A stretch of DNA of 64,000 nt from NCBI GenBank assembly GCA_019096155.1, contig JAHCVI010000003.1, positions 2,852,001 through 2,916,000 of the forward strand, given 5' to 3'. Under the pieces are notes generated by a model. The model saw only the letters and a program-made list of their open reading frames with translations. It did not search any database and was not told the origin of the DNA. Below are positions 24,201-35,135 of this stretch, one piece after another. The position numbers and the translations under genes are program-made. The stretch is from Staphylotrichum longicolle (lineage: Eukaryota > Ascomycota > Sordariomycetes > Sordariales > Chaetomiaceae). Every line of letters begins with the position of its first letter. The first letter of the stretch is position 1.

Positions 24201-24307
24201 GTGGCGTCGCTCGAACTCGAACCGAGTGCTGCCGATGGTGCGGAGGGTGCTGTTGCGCGTTGGCGAACGCTGTCGAGCCCGGCGGGCCCGACTGTTGCCG
24301 TGCTCAT
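21217..24307 (-). CDS. cho2: Phosphatidylethanolamine N-methyltransferase CHO2
   Basis: First enzyme of phosphatidylcholine synthesis by methylation: SAM + phosphatidylethanolamine to phosphatidyl-N-methylethanolamine, in the ER membrane (chol-1 in Neurospora). Exons are 24307-24109, 24021-23422, 23363-21355 and 21285-21217, giving 958 aa. Many hydrophobic segments are visible. Two PEMT-type domains show as 'EMAPHPMYSIGYAGYYG' near residue 285 and 'FLNNPERVIGTAGLWGMALI' near 545. The C-terminal half is the soluble CHO2 extension. The last intron (21354-21286) is chosen so that 'AKEVL' joins 'APYSMSQRG'. It is 69 nt, has no in-frame stop, and has a competing AG 8 nt upstream, so retention or alternative acceptor use is possible. 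The N-terminal ~70 residues are Ser/Ala-rich and acidic. Confidence 0.93.
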
Positions 24308-25654
24308 TCTCGACTTTTCGGTGTTGAAGACCGAATTAACAGAGACAAGCGTTGAGCTTTGCCAGCATCACCCGGGTAGGCGTTGTGGTGTTGTTTCTAG
24401 GGATGTGGGGTGGGAGGGGAGCGTGGGAGCGGCCGAGGGGCAGTCAAAAAGAGAGATCGGATCGGCTCGTGTGACCCCCAGACACCACCAACGGCTTTCG
24501 TAACGCCAAGCACAAATTAAACCCGCCCGTGCCGCACGCAGCGTGGGTGGCTTCAGGCACTGGGTGGGCTTTTGCCGCTGCGCCTGCTGTAGCTGCTGCA
24601 CCTGCTGGGAAACGACGTCACAAGACGAGGCGATTTATTGCCGGCAGTTGAGGGTGTGGTGTTGCAAAGAGGCGTTGGATGGGAACTGGGGCAAGTTGAC
24701 ATTGACCGGGGTTCCTGCTTTTAATTCACATGCTCCGCGGGCATTTTGTGGGCTCCATGGGGGTCTTGAGGGGATCCAGGACGGGGTCAGGCACAGGTCC
24801 ACGACGGGTCCACGATGGATCCCCCTCCAGTCCCTGGATGATTCTGGCCAGTCGGGTGCCCGGCAGGCTGTTGACCAGCTTGACACCGACCCGCATCCCG
24901 TCCTCCAACAGTTTCCAGCGCATTCCAGGTCATTGGCTGGCACGGCTGTGCTGGGAGACTGGCTGCTGTCTGTTGTGTGTTTCATGCACACTTGCACTCT
25001 GTGCGCAGCAATTGTTGAAGACGACGAGATCGACTTCCACGGCTGCGCAAAATGTTTCATTCCGGATCCCCAGATTTTCTGGGTAGGACAAGGCAGGTAC
25101 AAAGCATGGATTCGCTCATCGTCGGCAATCCCACGCGTCCCACGAACGCCTCCGACGTGCATATCCGCTGGCGTCCCATTGGGTTTGATGAGGTTGTCAT
25201 GCCTCAAGGAACACCACTCGTTTGACAGCTGCGGACAGCTGCACCCAGGCTGTCAACGACCTCCAACCCCCTTGACTCCAGGGATACAACACCATCGCAT
25301 GAACTGGATGGGGGCAGCTCTTTTCCCGGCCCAACGAGAGGGCAGTTGAGTCACTCCCATGAGCGAGGGACGCTTCTGGCAGAACCAGAGAGGTAGGGAG
25401 GGCTAGGGAGAGGTAGGGAAGAGAGAATACAAATACAACCAGAAGCTGGTCCCCTGAGCTGAGCTTGACCCCCTTTCCTCCTCTGTCGGGCTTCTGCTTC
25501 CTCACCCACCAGTCACTCATTCACCCACAAAACCACCCAAGGCCTCAATACTGGCCGTCCGTTCTTTATATACAAAAAAACAGAAAATCAGTCTCTCATA
25601 CATCCACACGTACTTACACCACCCCCCAAAATCCAAAGACCCCCTTATAAGAAA
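24308..25654. other. Divergent promoter region, CHO2 / small basic protein
   Basis: 1.35 kb between head-to-head starts. C/T-rich leader sequence is evident just before 25655. Frames up to 268 codons (24543-25349 plus) overlap a 190-codon frame on the other strand and are treated as chance. Confidence 0.5.
24723..24732 (-). promoter_or_regulatory. Possible inositol/choline-type E-box near CHO2
   Basis: On the minus strand this reads CATGTGAATT, 9 of 10 matches to the yeast UAS-INO consensus (CATGTGAAAT), about 420 nt upstream of the CHO2 start. Use of this element by filamentous fungi is not established, and such E-boxes arise often by chance. Confidence 0.2.
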
Positions 25655-26130
25655 ATGGCCCGTCCAACCATCCCCCCGCCTCCCCCACCCGCCAACACCA
25701 AACCCCTCCCCTCCCCACCACCACCGAGATCCTCCCTCAGCAGCAAACCAGACCCGGCACCTCGGGCACCGAAGCAGCCCTCAAGACCTCCCGCCGCCGC
25801 GCCTCCGCCACCCTCCGCCAGGCCGAGCGCGCCGAGCGCGCCTACCGCGCCAGGAAGCGCGCCGCCGCCACGCGGGCCAACTACGTCGACGCCAGGGACC
25901 ACCTCCGCCAGGCCCGCGAGCACTTGGGGCTGGCCACCAAGCTGCTGGCCGCCGTCGTCCGCGGGTGGCCCTACGTGCTGCGCGAGAAGCGGGAGGCGAG
26001 GCGCGTCAAGGGGGAGGAGGAGAAGAGGCGGAAGGTGATGGAGAAGAGGAGGCGGCTGGACGAGAAGCTCGCTGCGGAGGGGGAGGAGGCCGGGAGGGAA
26101 GGGGAGGGGGAGGAGAGGGATGTGGACTGA
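25655..26130 (+). CDS. Small basic coiled-coil protein, unknown; frame break
   Basis: Not recognised. The likely start is the ATG at 25655 (MARPTIPPPP, Pro-rich, after a C/T-rich leader), but the convincing coding part lies one frame over. From about 25756 to the stop at 26130 it reads 'GTSGTEAALKTSRRRASATL', then an Arg/Ala/Glu-rich helix, 'HLGLATKLLAAVVRGWPYVL', then a highly charged Lys/Glu/Arg tail ending in GEERDVD. That frame is open from 25651 but has no ATG before 26038. No GT donor lies between 25674 and about 25885, so an intron cannot easily join the frames. One missing base between 25660 and 25755 would. A single-residue coordinate for the break cannot be fixed because the region is Pro/Ser low complexity. 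It would be about 159 aa. Confidence 0.5.
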
Positions 26131-27010
26131 GTGAGGGAGGGAGATGAAACGTGAGAAGGGAGAGAGGGATGTTACGAGGGTGGGGATTGGCGATATGGTC
26201 CTTCGGTTGGGGCTCGACACTATCGTTGCTTTTCCATGTCTCTGTTACTTGCTTTTCTTTTCTTATTTTCTTGGTCTTTCTCTGCCGGCTTTCTGTTGGA
26301 ATGGTGGCACACTGGATGCTCATCTTGCAGCGACGCCTGCCCCAAACACTCTTTACATGGTCGCCTCCTCGCGGCTCGCATTCTTTACTGACCTCTTTTT
26401 CTTTTCTTCCTGTCTTTCCATCATCTTCGGCACTAATACCCTGTTTTGTACTGTACTAATGACTTGACGAGGCATGAACACGGTTAGAGCGGGGGATCAC
26501 GGCCGATGGAGTCCTCCCAGTCGGATGGGATACAGGATCATTGGGTGGGAGGAGCATTTTTGGCTGTACTATCTGGTTCCCCAATTACCGCGTGCTTTGT
26601 CACTTACCTACTATTCGATATCAACCTGGACAGTATGCCTTTCGGTTTGACTCGTGTTTGCTTGGTTGACCTGGGAACCTCAAAACATCACAAATGGTTC
26701 CAGCGCCCTATGGCTGCAGTCTTGGGTTCAAGGCACAAGAGCGTCCGATGTCGACGATCAAGATCAAGTTCTTCATCTGTGATCTCAGCTTTCATGGCCC
26801 GGATCGAAGCTCCCGAGAACTCTTGGACACTCCCGCCCTCAAGATGCGTCACCGGCCATGCCGGAAAGTGTCATTCCCATCCTCATATGCGCAAAATACA
26901 GCCTCATGATGCCCAAGCCCAAACCGTAAAGCCAACCGCTTTTGGTTCCCAGTCTAGGTCCCCCATCACACCGCCCCCACATCTCATTCCTTCCTTCCAC
27001 GCGTCCCAGC
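26131..27010. other. Convergent intergenic, 3' UTRs
   Basis: 880 bases between the stop of the small basic protein and the stop of eIF3g on the other strand. T-rich sequence at 26220-26460 looks like 3' UTR or terminator. The 183-codon plus frame at 26506-27057 runs antisense into the eIF3g end and is not supported. Confidence 0.55.
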
Positions 27011-28062
27011 TTACTGAGCCTTCTTCGCAAATTCCACCCTCAGGATCAAGTGCCTGAAACCAAAGCCGTCCATCTTGTTGCAGGCCTTAACTGCATCATC
27101 GCGGTCCGCAAAGCTGATAAACGCAAAGCCCTTGGCCAAACCAGTGTCGCGGTCCTTGGCGAGGAAGACGCGAGTGACGCGGCCGAACCGCTCGAACATG
27201 TCGCGCAGTTCTTGTTCCTCGGCCATCTCCGAAACCTGAAAACCGACAAAAGTGGTTAGCATACACAAACAACTCCAGCACATCATAGCAGAACCCCCCC
27301 CCCCCAAAAAAGAGCCAAAAACTCACGTTCGTAACGCGGAGCGTCGCCAAGTCGTCCCGGTCGCTGTACTTGCCGCCCATCCGCTCGCCCGCGCCCGCAG
27401 CGCCCGCACGCAGCGCCGGCGGGACGTACGACCCCTTCTTGCCCGGGCCCGCGGCGCCCACGGACGCGGCGCCCGCGGCGGCCGGCTCGTCGCCCATGCC
27501 GGCCGCGACGTCGGCGGCGCCGGCCTCGCCGATCGGCGCCATAGTGTCCTTGTACGGGCAGCGCGCGGTGAAATGCTCGCCGTTGCAGATGCGGCACTTG
27601 ACCTTCTTGTCGCGCAGCTTGTCCTTCATGGCCTGGGCGTTGGGGTCGTTGGCCTCGTCCTTGGCCTCCTTGCGCCAGTTGACCGACGGGCGGAAGATGA
27701 TGTTCTCGCCGACCGTCGTGGTGTCGGCCGCCGGTCCGGGGGGGTCCTTGGCCGAGTCGCCGAACTTGGCCCACGTCTTGCGCTCCGCCACCCGCGGGTT
27801 CACCACCTCGCGGCGGACCACGTAGCGCACGCGCCGGGTCGCCTTGACTTTTTGGCCCTCATCGTTGTACCGGTACTCGATGATGGTCCATGTGCCGTCC
27901 TTGTTCTGGATCTTTTGCGGCGGGGGCAGGTCGGTCGTCGGGGCCGTCGTCGTCTCCTCGAGATCCTCGTCGTCCGCCCAGTCGTGCCTGTGAGAAGAGT
28001 GTCAGCGGGTGGATCCAAACGATAAGAGTGGTAAAATGTGCTTACTTTGTCTGGGCCGCCAT
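27011..28062 (-). CDS. tif35: Translation initiation factor eIF3 subunit G
   Basis: RNA-binding subunit of the eIF3 complex on the 40S ribosome, involved in scanning and reinitiation. Exons are 28062-28046, 27987-27327 and 27235-27011, giving 300 aa. The first exon is only 17 nt (MAAQT plus two bases of Lys6). Conserved parts are the N-terminal 'KDGTWTIIEYRYNDEGQKVK' region, a zinc knuckle C-x2-C-x3-H-x4-C at Cys137, Cys140, His144 and Cys149, an Ala/Gly-rich linker, and a C-terminal RRM (about 217-297) with RNP2 'ATLRVTN' and RNP1 'KGFAFISF'. An intron splits the RRM just after RNP2. Length and order are typical. The G-C rich linker is longer than in yeast Tif35, as is common in filamentous fungi. 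Confidence 0.95.
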
Positions 28063-29229
28063 CTTTGCTGTTCTGGAGAAGCTGGCGATGGGTTCGGTTG
28101 ATTAATGTCGTCGGGGCTGTTTGGTGGGGGTGGGGAGGACAAAGTCGCTCGGCCGCCGAATTTTTGGATATTCGGGTGTGGGGCGAAAATTGGTGGAAAG
28201 AGTGAGCAAGGTAAACGCCAAAGAAATATGGGTAATCTGACATTGCCTAAGCCTAAAACCAACCGACTGCATCTTTCACTTCCCCCTCTTTGCTTGCACA
28301 GATCTTGATGCTCTTTGTCAGCTTGAAACCTCTTCCCACGCTTCTGATTATCTGTGTCCTCGAGCACCGATGCTTACGCTACGTCTGTGCTTTGCCTTTT
28401 CTTTTCCTCCTTCTCTTCCTCTTCTCATTCTCTCCAGTCCGTTTCTTGATTTTAACTGCCCAGGCAGCCTGGTTGCCTGGGGACTGGTCAAGCAAACACA
28501 GTTGAATTAGTGATTATTCTGGTAGCTCTAGCTCAGTTGCGGCAGCACAGTTCTGATCAAACAAGTGTGATGAATCCACCACACTGAAGTTGCAAGTTGC
28601 AGAAGGGTGTAGCATGGATCTCAATATAATCTTATGAATCGCAAGTATGAAGTGTGATGTCTGGGACAAGCACTCTGTCTGTGTCTCGAACTTGGCCTGA
28701 CAGCTTTGAGCCTGGGTCTTAGGGCCAAGGGCTGGTGCCACAAAGACGGGGAACTGCAACAAGGAATCTGTGAGCTCTGTGATTGTCTTTTATCTACGAC
28801 ACCCGCATTGAATCTTCCATACCAAGAGAGAGTTCTACAAGGGTGATATTACCTTGTGGACATAGTTGGGGTCAACGACCGCGCTAGAGCTGTCACCTTG
28901 GACCCGACAGACAACCAAGCCATTCCACGAGAGTTCGGCACAAGGATCTTCACGTCACAAAGACACAGGACCGTAGATGCTGTATGTGGCACCAAAGCAG
29001 ATAGTCTCTATATAATACACGGTATATATCATCAATGTAAATAGGAAATATTGTCGTCGACTGTCATCCAATGGGTATAGCTGTCCCTCATTACATGGCC
29101 CGCTCAACCGCCATTTTAAACAAATAACAATTCATTTCATCAGTCCGTCTGCTCGCAAGCAGACGATGGGAAAGGAAATCAGCTTGTCGCGCTGGGCGCT
29201 GTTTCTAACACTGCCGCCAAGGTGGTTCA
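28063..29229. other. Intergenic, eIF3g promoter side
   Basis: 1.17 kb between the eIF3g start and the stop of the PH-domain gene, both on the minus strand, so it holds the eIF3g promoter and the upstream gene's 3' UTR. TATA-like AT-rich words near 29005-29040 have no gene to serve on the plus strand. Confidence 0.55.
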
Positions 29230-31704
29230 TCATATGAACCCTGGCGGGGGGGCCACATTCACCCTGGCTCTTTGCGGGATGGGAGGAAGAGCCCGGTTCG
29301 GTGGCGGGGCAGGCGGGGGCCCCTCAGCAAGCTGTGTCATGCTCCGTTGGGGCAGAATGGTGTGAGGCTGCGAGTCGAGTCTAAGGTGCTGCGACGGTCT
29401 CGGTACCGGCTTTAAGGTCGGCGTGAACGGCCGCTGAGAATAGTCGGGGCGGCTGTAAGGCGGTGGGGATAGGAGTCCACTAGGCCGTTCAGGTTGTTGA
29501 GGCGAGTTGAAACTCTGCCGACGAACTCGCGTCCCTGGTGTGAAGGCTGATGGGGCTCCCTGCCGGTAATCGCCATAGGTGCCGAGCGACGACCTCGATC
29601 GAGGCATGTCGTACGCTGCGGGGGGCAGAATCCTAGGCGATGAACCGCTGTTGTGTCCTTTGGAGTCTGTCTCCAGCAGACTACTTGAAGGTCTCTGATC
29701 CAAGTGTAGCGTAATCTCTGTAGCGTTCTCTTGCGTCGAGATACCCGAGTCACGGATTGGCTCATCCCGAGCCTTCAGCTCGGTGGTCTCAGCCTCAACT
29801 CGGTGTGGAAAGGTTGGTGAGACAAGCGGCGTAAGCGGAGTGGCCGACAGCGGGCTCTCGGTCCCACCCGATCCAGTTCCAGCTTGACTGACAGACAAGG
29901 GTGGCGATGGGTGATCTTCGACTAGCGACAAGGGACGCGGGTTGATAGCGAGAGCCGACGGCGGCGGCCTCCGAGCGCTCATTCGCGCGAGCAACGGAGA
30001 CGCGGCCACTTGCGTCGGTGGGATTCCAAGCGGAGTCCTGACGAAGGAATTTCGTTTGCTCGCGCTATGAGGCACGCTGAAGTTTGGCATGGATTGCTGC
30101 GCCGGTGCGGATGGCGTTACCGCCTCGGACTGCCCAGAATTGGAGAATGTCGAAGAGGGTCGGAGATTCTGGGCTGTGGCAACCCGCATATCAAAGACAT
30201 GGTTGATAGTCTGGAGCGACTGTCTTCGATCATTAATGGCCATGGCATTGGGCCTCAACCTGGGCTGCGGCTGATCATCGAAGTGTGGGAGCTCCGGCAT
30301 GGAGTCGAAATCGCCAAACGAGTCTCGAATCGGGGAACATGCTGGCGACGAGCCGACTGATGTGACCATTGTTCGCTGCCCCGAGGAGATAAATGACAGA
30401 CGATTGGCACTGTCACGGAGAGCATCTAGCTGTCTCCCTTCATGGGAGATGAAACTCGCCGTCGAGTTGTCATCGAAAGACTGATCACGGGCCACGTCTT
30501 CGAGAGCTGCGTCGATATGTCTATCCGGGCTCGACATGCCTTGACCCTGGTTCCAAGATTGCTCAGGCGTCATGACTCGAGAGAATCGATCCGGGTCTCT
30601 CACAACCAGGGTCCTTTGGCTTGACTGGTTCCTGAGCTGGGCAGTCTCGCCGCCTGCCTTGGGCTTGCCTGTTTCCGACAAGACTTTTCGGCCTCCAAGG
30701 TTCTCGATTTCTCGCCGCAGCGTAGCGATCCAGGCGTCCATCTCATTGGCACTTTCAAACACCATCAGAAATGTTGAGGAATGTCTCCTCTCCTGGACAC
30801 GGAAGGGAAGCCGGGCGCGGAGAGAAGCATGTGAGCCAGGGGTACGATCGGGCTCCGCAACCGACGACACTTGGAGAACCCAGTGACGCCCAGGAATGGC
30901 ATCGCTGGCGAACGCTGCCGAGTCCTTTCCCAGTTGCAGGATCCTCTCTGGCAGTCGGTCGTAGGAGCCTTCCCCGGCATACTGCAGCAGATATCCCGAC
31001 GTGGCCAGCACAAAGACTTTCGATGTCCACTCAAACTTCGAGGCTGAGCCTGAGCCATTTCGCCGGTGCCTCCTCTTTGGCTTCTCGCCAGGAGTTTCCT
31101 CGGGAATATCGGGCGTGCTTGGACTCAGCAGTCCGGCGAGCGGGCTGCTGCTCTTGTGGTGATGGAGCCGGAGGACAACGTCGGCAGGAACGGTACATGC
31201 GGGGAGATGAGCATGTTTGACTGCCTGAGGATAAGCCTGAAACAATGGCGGCGGGTTCCAGACCGCAAGACCTTCGGAACTTGGCTGTTGGCGGACGGTG
31301 CTTTCTGATTTCTTGTGCTTCAGGCTCTGAGCAGTGGGCGGGGCCTTGGAGAAGGAGGGCAGCGTGACTTCGGAGCGATGCCCTTGGGCGTGATTCAGAC
31401 CATAGGGCCAATTGATTTCTGCCAGCGAGGCCCGTATGCCTCCGGGCCTCTGTGAAACCTCTCGCGGCGGAGACGGTCCCTTGTCGGCATCAGACCCTCC
31501 TCTGGCCCTCCCAAAGATGTTCCTCAAGCCCAACCTCGACTCCCGCTTCCGTGCCTTGTCCCCGGAGTCGGCCCTCAACGGCACCCTGACTGCCTCTTCG
31601 GTCCCGAAACGGGGATCAGGAGGTCGTGCTCGTCTTGACGAAAGCGAGGTTTGGCCGTGATTGAGGTCAAGTGTGGGGGAAGCTGGCTCCAGAAGGTCGG
31701 ACAT
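29230..31704 (-). CDS. PH-domain protein, function unknown
   Basis: Single-exon 824-aa protein. A pleckstrin-homology domain at about residues 222-338 starts 'KFEWTSKVFVLATSGYLLQY' and ends in a helix containing the family's invariant Trp ('NEMDAWIATLRREIENLG'). It therefore probably binds phosphoinositides or a membrane-associated partner. The regions before and after the domain are Ser/Pro/Arg-rich and look disordered, with a Pro-rich C-terminus ('APPPNRALPPIPQRARVNVA') that could bind SH3 domains. The start is the ATG giving MSDLLEPASP; the frame extends seven codons further upstream only from a TTG. Similar proteins occur in filamentous ascomycetes without a studied role. The gene stands alone between long non-coding regions. 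Confidence 0.85.
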   Translation of the reverse strand: MSDLLEPASPTLDLNHGQTSLSSRRARPPDPRFGTEEAVRVPLRADSGDKARKRESRLGLRNIFGRARGGSDADKGPSPPREVSQRPGGIRASLAEINWPYGLNHAQGHRSEVTLPSFSKAPPTAQSLKHKKSESTVRQQPSSEGLAVWNPPPLFQAYPQAVKHAHLPACTVPADVVLRLHHHKSSSPLAGLLSPSTPDIPEETPGEKPKRRHRRNGSGSASKFEWTSKVFVLATSGYLLQYAGEGSYDRLPERILQLGKDSAAFASDAIPGRHWVLQVSSVAEPDRTPGSHASLRARLPFRVQERRHSSTFLMVFESANEMDAWIATLRREIENLGGRKVLSETGKPKAGGETAQLRNQSSQRTLVVRDPDRFSRVMTPEQSWNQGQGMSSPDRHIDAALEDVARDQSFDDNSTASFISHEGRQLDALRDSANRLSFISSGQRTMVTSVGSSPACSPIRDSFGDFDSMPELPHFDDQPQPRLRPNAMAINDRRQSLQTINHVFDMRVATAQNLRPSSTFSNSGQSEAVTPSAPAQQSMPNFSVPHSASKRNSFVRTPLGIPPTQVAASPLLARMSARRPPPSALAINPRPLSLVEDHPSPPLSVSQAGTGSGGTESPLSATPLTPLVSPTFPHRVEAETTELKARDEPIRDSGISTQENATEITLHLDQRPSSSLLETDSKGHNSGSSPRILPPAAYDMPRSRSSLGTYGDYRQGAPSAFTPGTRVRRQSFNSPQQPERPSGLLSPPPYSRPDYSQRPFTPTLKPVPRPSQHLRLDSQPHTILPQRSMTQLAEGPPPAPPPNRALPPIPQRARVNVAPPPGFI

Positions 31705-34700
31705 GGTTGCTGTGGTGGGCAGCAAAACGAGTGAACACGGCAGATGTGCCGCTTAGACGCACGAGCAAGTGGCAATGTTGTTGTTGTTTACTGAGGTAGG
31801 GCAACGTCCCGCTTGAGTTGCCTCTGGTCGAACATGTGTGTCGTCGAGAAGCGCCAGCATGGGTTTGGAAACGAGTGTGTGGATAGGCGAGTCGGCGTGT
31901 ACTGCGTAGGCGTGTGGTGTGTGCGTGCGAGGTCGCGGTGCAGTGTGTGGCGGTGTGTGTGTGGGCGTGTGTGTGTGGGCGTGTGTGTGTGTGTGTGTGT
32001 GTCCGGACGATGCACGACTCGTCGGGGGAGAAAAACAAAGCCAGAAACGAGCGGCAGGGCGTGGGATGCAGACGACGCGTGAACAGGGTAGCAATCTGAG
32101 AGATGCAAGGCGCGTCCCAGCTCCGGCTGCTGCGGGACACGGATCCTCGCAGGGCGCCACGAGAGTGGACGAATGACCGCAGCCTTGGAAATTATAACCA
32201 CGATTTGCCGAATATACGTCAGAGCTCAGGTCGCCGTGCCGCGCGCTGCAACGAGGGCCGTATAAGGAAGGAACGAACGTCAGGAGCGGGGGACTCGAAT
32301 GAGGGAAACCGACAGAAGGAGGGAAACGAAGTCCACAGCTGGAAACCAGGGCAGGCAATTCATATAAATTGGGACGCTAGCAACCTGAAAAGCATGGTTG
32401 GATAACACCTGGAGCCCCAGGCAGGGTGCGGGTGCGACAACCATGGTCCAGTGTTCCCAGAAACACACCCGCCTGTCACTACTTCGGTACTTCTGGGCCC
32501 AGGCGGCGTGACTGAATGCTGGGCATGATTTGCCGTGGGAAACCATCGACGCGCGATCCAAAGTAGCGCCCACGATGCTGTCTCGATTCATCACAAGTTT
32601 ACACCGAGCGATGGCTCTGCCAGCCCGTCAAGACCAACCCGTTTCTTCGAGCTCCAAGCAGCCAGAGCATGCGTCGTGTCAAGTACCTTCAAGCCCGCAT
32701 GAGCGAAAGAAATGAACAAAAAGCAAAAACTGAGGTTGAGTCGCTTCGAGTCGAAGACCAGGGGGTTCAGCCCCTGGGGCCCTTGTCGAATCGGCTCCCA
32801 CACTGGCTGGGGCGATCCCTGTTGACGTGGTATCACTCAGGGGTTTTGTTTCCGAGCCAAGCCAGACGTTGCAAGCGGGTCAATGAGCCTTGGATGATGA
32901 TCTGAATTTTCGCCCAGCCCAGGAGGATTGGACTGGATGACGGTTTATTGGGGAGTCAATCTTGGAAGAAGGCATTGCAACAAAGAACTCCACACCTGGC
33001 TCCAGTTCAGAAGTAACAGCAACTCTTGCGACTTATTGAGTTGCATGGCACGTATGAACAATAGCCGCAAAATCGATGCCGGAGTTGCCCGTCGCGATTT
33101 CGGCTTTTGACACATGGATGTCTTACTTTCAGCCTCCTTGGACTCGCCCCGGGACCTGCCCCGGGTTGCCCCAACAGCAGGGACCGGGGGATGCGGAACA
33201 AATCCTCGCTGACAGCCGCCCTGATCCGCCCTGTTGTTTCTCAAAGCCGCCTCACACATGGCAACGGCACCACGCCTCGGCAGCTCGGCGTGTTTTGCCT
33301 CTGACGCACTCCGTGGAGGAGCCAGGCGGGCAGTACCTCACCACTTACTCATCAGCCTCTCTCTGCCCGAGGTTGGTCATCAGTTTCACGACTGAATCGC
33401 CCGACTGCTCATCTCGTCCCTAATCTAACCTGCTGCACCATCAGCCCGTGATGCATCACCAACAGGTTGCACAACGCACCCATCGAGTGGACCTCGCACC
33501 CTCGTGCCTGCACGTCGCCGCGTTACCTCAACTGGGTTTTTGCATCACCCAGCATCTGATCCAGCGTCCCAGCTGACGTGCAGCTCCCCACGAAATCCAC
33601 GAGACAGCCAAAAAAGGCTGAAAGAGAAAAAAAAAACTGACACGAAGTGGATCTTCCCCCAGGCCGAGCCAGGGCCCGTCCCGTTACCCTCCTCAAAACC
33701 GGAGAAAACAACGGCGGCGGACGGACTGGCCGATCACCTGCCCGTTCAACGGCGAGGCGCATGCATCCGTAATATTCTCTGCAGCCACAAGGAAACAAAC
33801 TGATGCGGCCTTTGAAACAAAACAACGGCCGTCGCACAGACGATCATCAACGACCATGACAGACAGGGCTCATCCCTTCCTGTATGTACGTGCATCCATC
33901 CATTGCCCCCCAAAAAGAAGCCTTTCCTTTCGGGCTGGCTTTCGGCTGGTAGGATCTGGGATCGGAGACAGTCTGTTCCTGCATTAGCGCCATGTGCCTC
34001 GAAATTGGGGGGCGACTTGATTCGATGGCCCACGGACTCGCGCGGGTTGGCTCGTTGGTCAGCACGGAGACAGTTTCCTTGATCAGCGCGGAGTGTGCAA
34101 GACCAAAAAAGTTGACACGACAAACTTGCACCACGGAAGGCAACAGGACCGAGCCGCATCCCCCCATCTTTGCTTGCATCTGCCCCATCTTCCCCTTGAG
34201 CACAATCAGGTTTGTTGGCAACCCCTTTCCCCCAACTCGCCGCCCGCCTGTCAACTCAAACCGTCCTGGTCTTGATCAGGGATGTTGTTGGACCGGACGG
34301 AGGGCCTGCCCTGGAGTTCGGCTATTTTAACTCTGCGGGTCCTGAGGCCAGGGCGACTCCACCAGAGCCGGTAGGGCTCAACAGGGGGACTGGGAGGTGT
34401 GAATGGTGATCGGATCAGTTCCGAAGTTTGGAGGCATGGACTGGAAAAGGTAGGCCAATGCAGGACCATGTCTTGGACACAACAACCAAGAATCGACAAA
34501 TTCGTCAGATCGCCCTCTTTAGAGTGTTGCTTCCTTTGAGCAGGCAACAATCGGTATCTCACTTTCTGTTTGAAGGCAAACGTGGCCAACTTCGGATACA
34601 GCTCCCTCCACCCCTGCAACACACGACTGGGGTCGGATGACGACACGTCGAAGGCCAGGAATGGTGTTGATGATGAAGTCGGCAGATAAAAGGAAAAAAA

Positions 34701-35135
34701 AGGACTCCATAACCACCGTATCGCCCTCGCTATCCATACATGATCAAATCGCACATCCCACCGAAACGCCATTTCGTCCTGCCTTAGATATGCTGCCTGC
34801 CAGCCCAGTCCCAAGCATCTGAGGGGCGGCTCATCGGGGAACAACAACCTAAAAGAACCGCCCGAACCAGGACGGAAACCCATCATGGAAAAAAAAAGAA
34901 CTTGAAACCCCCCGGTACCAAACTCCGGGAGGAGTCAGCCTCCAAGTGTAGAAAAAGTCTTGCGAAGCCACTCTAAGAAAGAGGAAAAAAGAAAACCTAG
35001 TGCAATGCCATCATGAGAATAGAAGGTGAGTTCTCAGCGGTAACAAAATCTTTGGCTGAGTTTGAGGTGGGGAGTTGACAGCAACAATACGCCACCGTCG
35101 CCCTAATGAAAATCCAGGTTGAGGCGGCCCTGTTC
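31705..35135. other. Long upstream region of the PH-domain gene
   Basis: 3.4 kb without a supported gene, between the PH-domain start and the stop of the next minus-strand gene. The first 350 bases hold a GT-rich microsatellite. The 211-codon minus frame at 34251-34886 has no domain or conserved motif that I recognise and overlaps plus-strand frames, so it is not called. Confidence 0.5.
31908..32002. repeat. GT-rich microsatellite
   Basis: An imperfect run of GT and GTGC units ends in an uninterrupted (GT)n tract at about 31981-32002. It lies about 200-300 nt upstream of the PH-domain ATG, probably in promoter or 5' leader. Confidence 0.85.

Noticed and set aside
28525..28560. tRNA-like A box (TAGCTCAGTTGC)
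   Set aside because: No B box at the right distance and no cloverleaf can be formed.
34251..34886. 211-codon minus frame between the PH-domain and coiled-coil genes
   Set aside because: Reads as disordered mixture of Trp, Arg and Phe without conserved pattern; no leader or splice signals.
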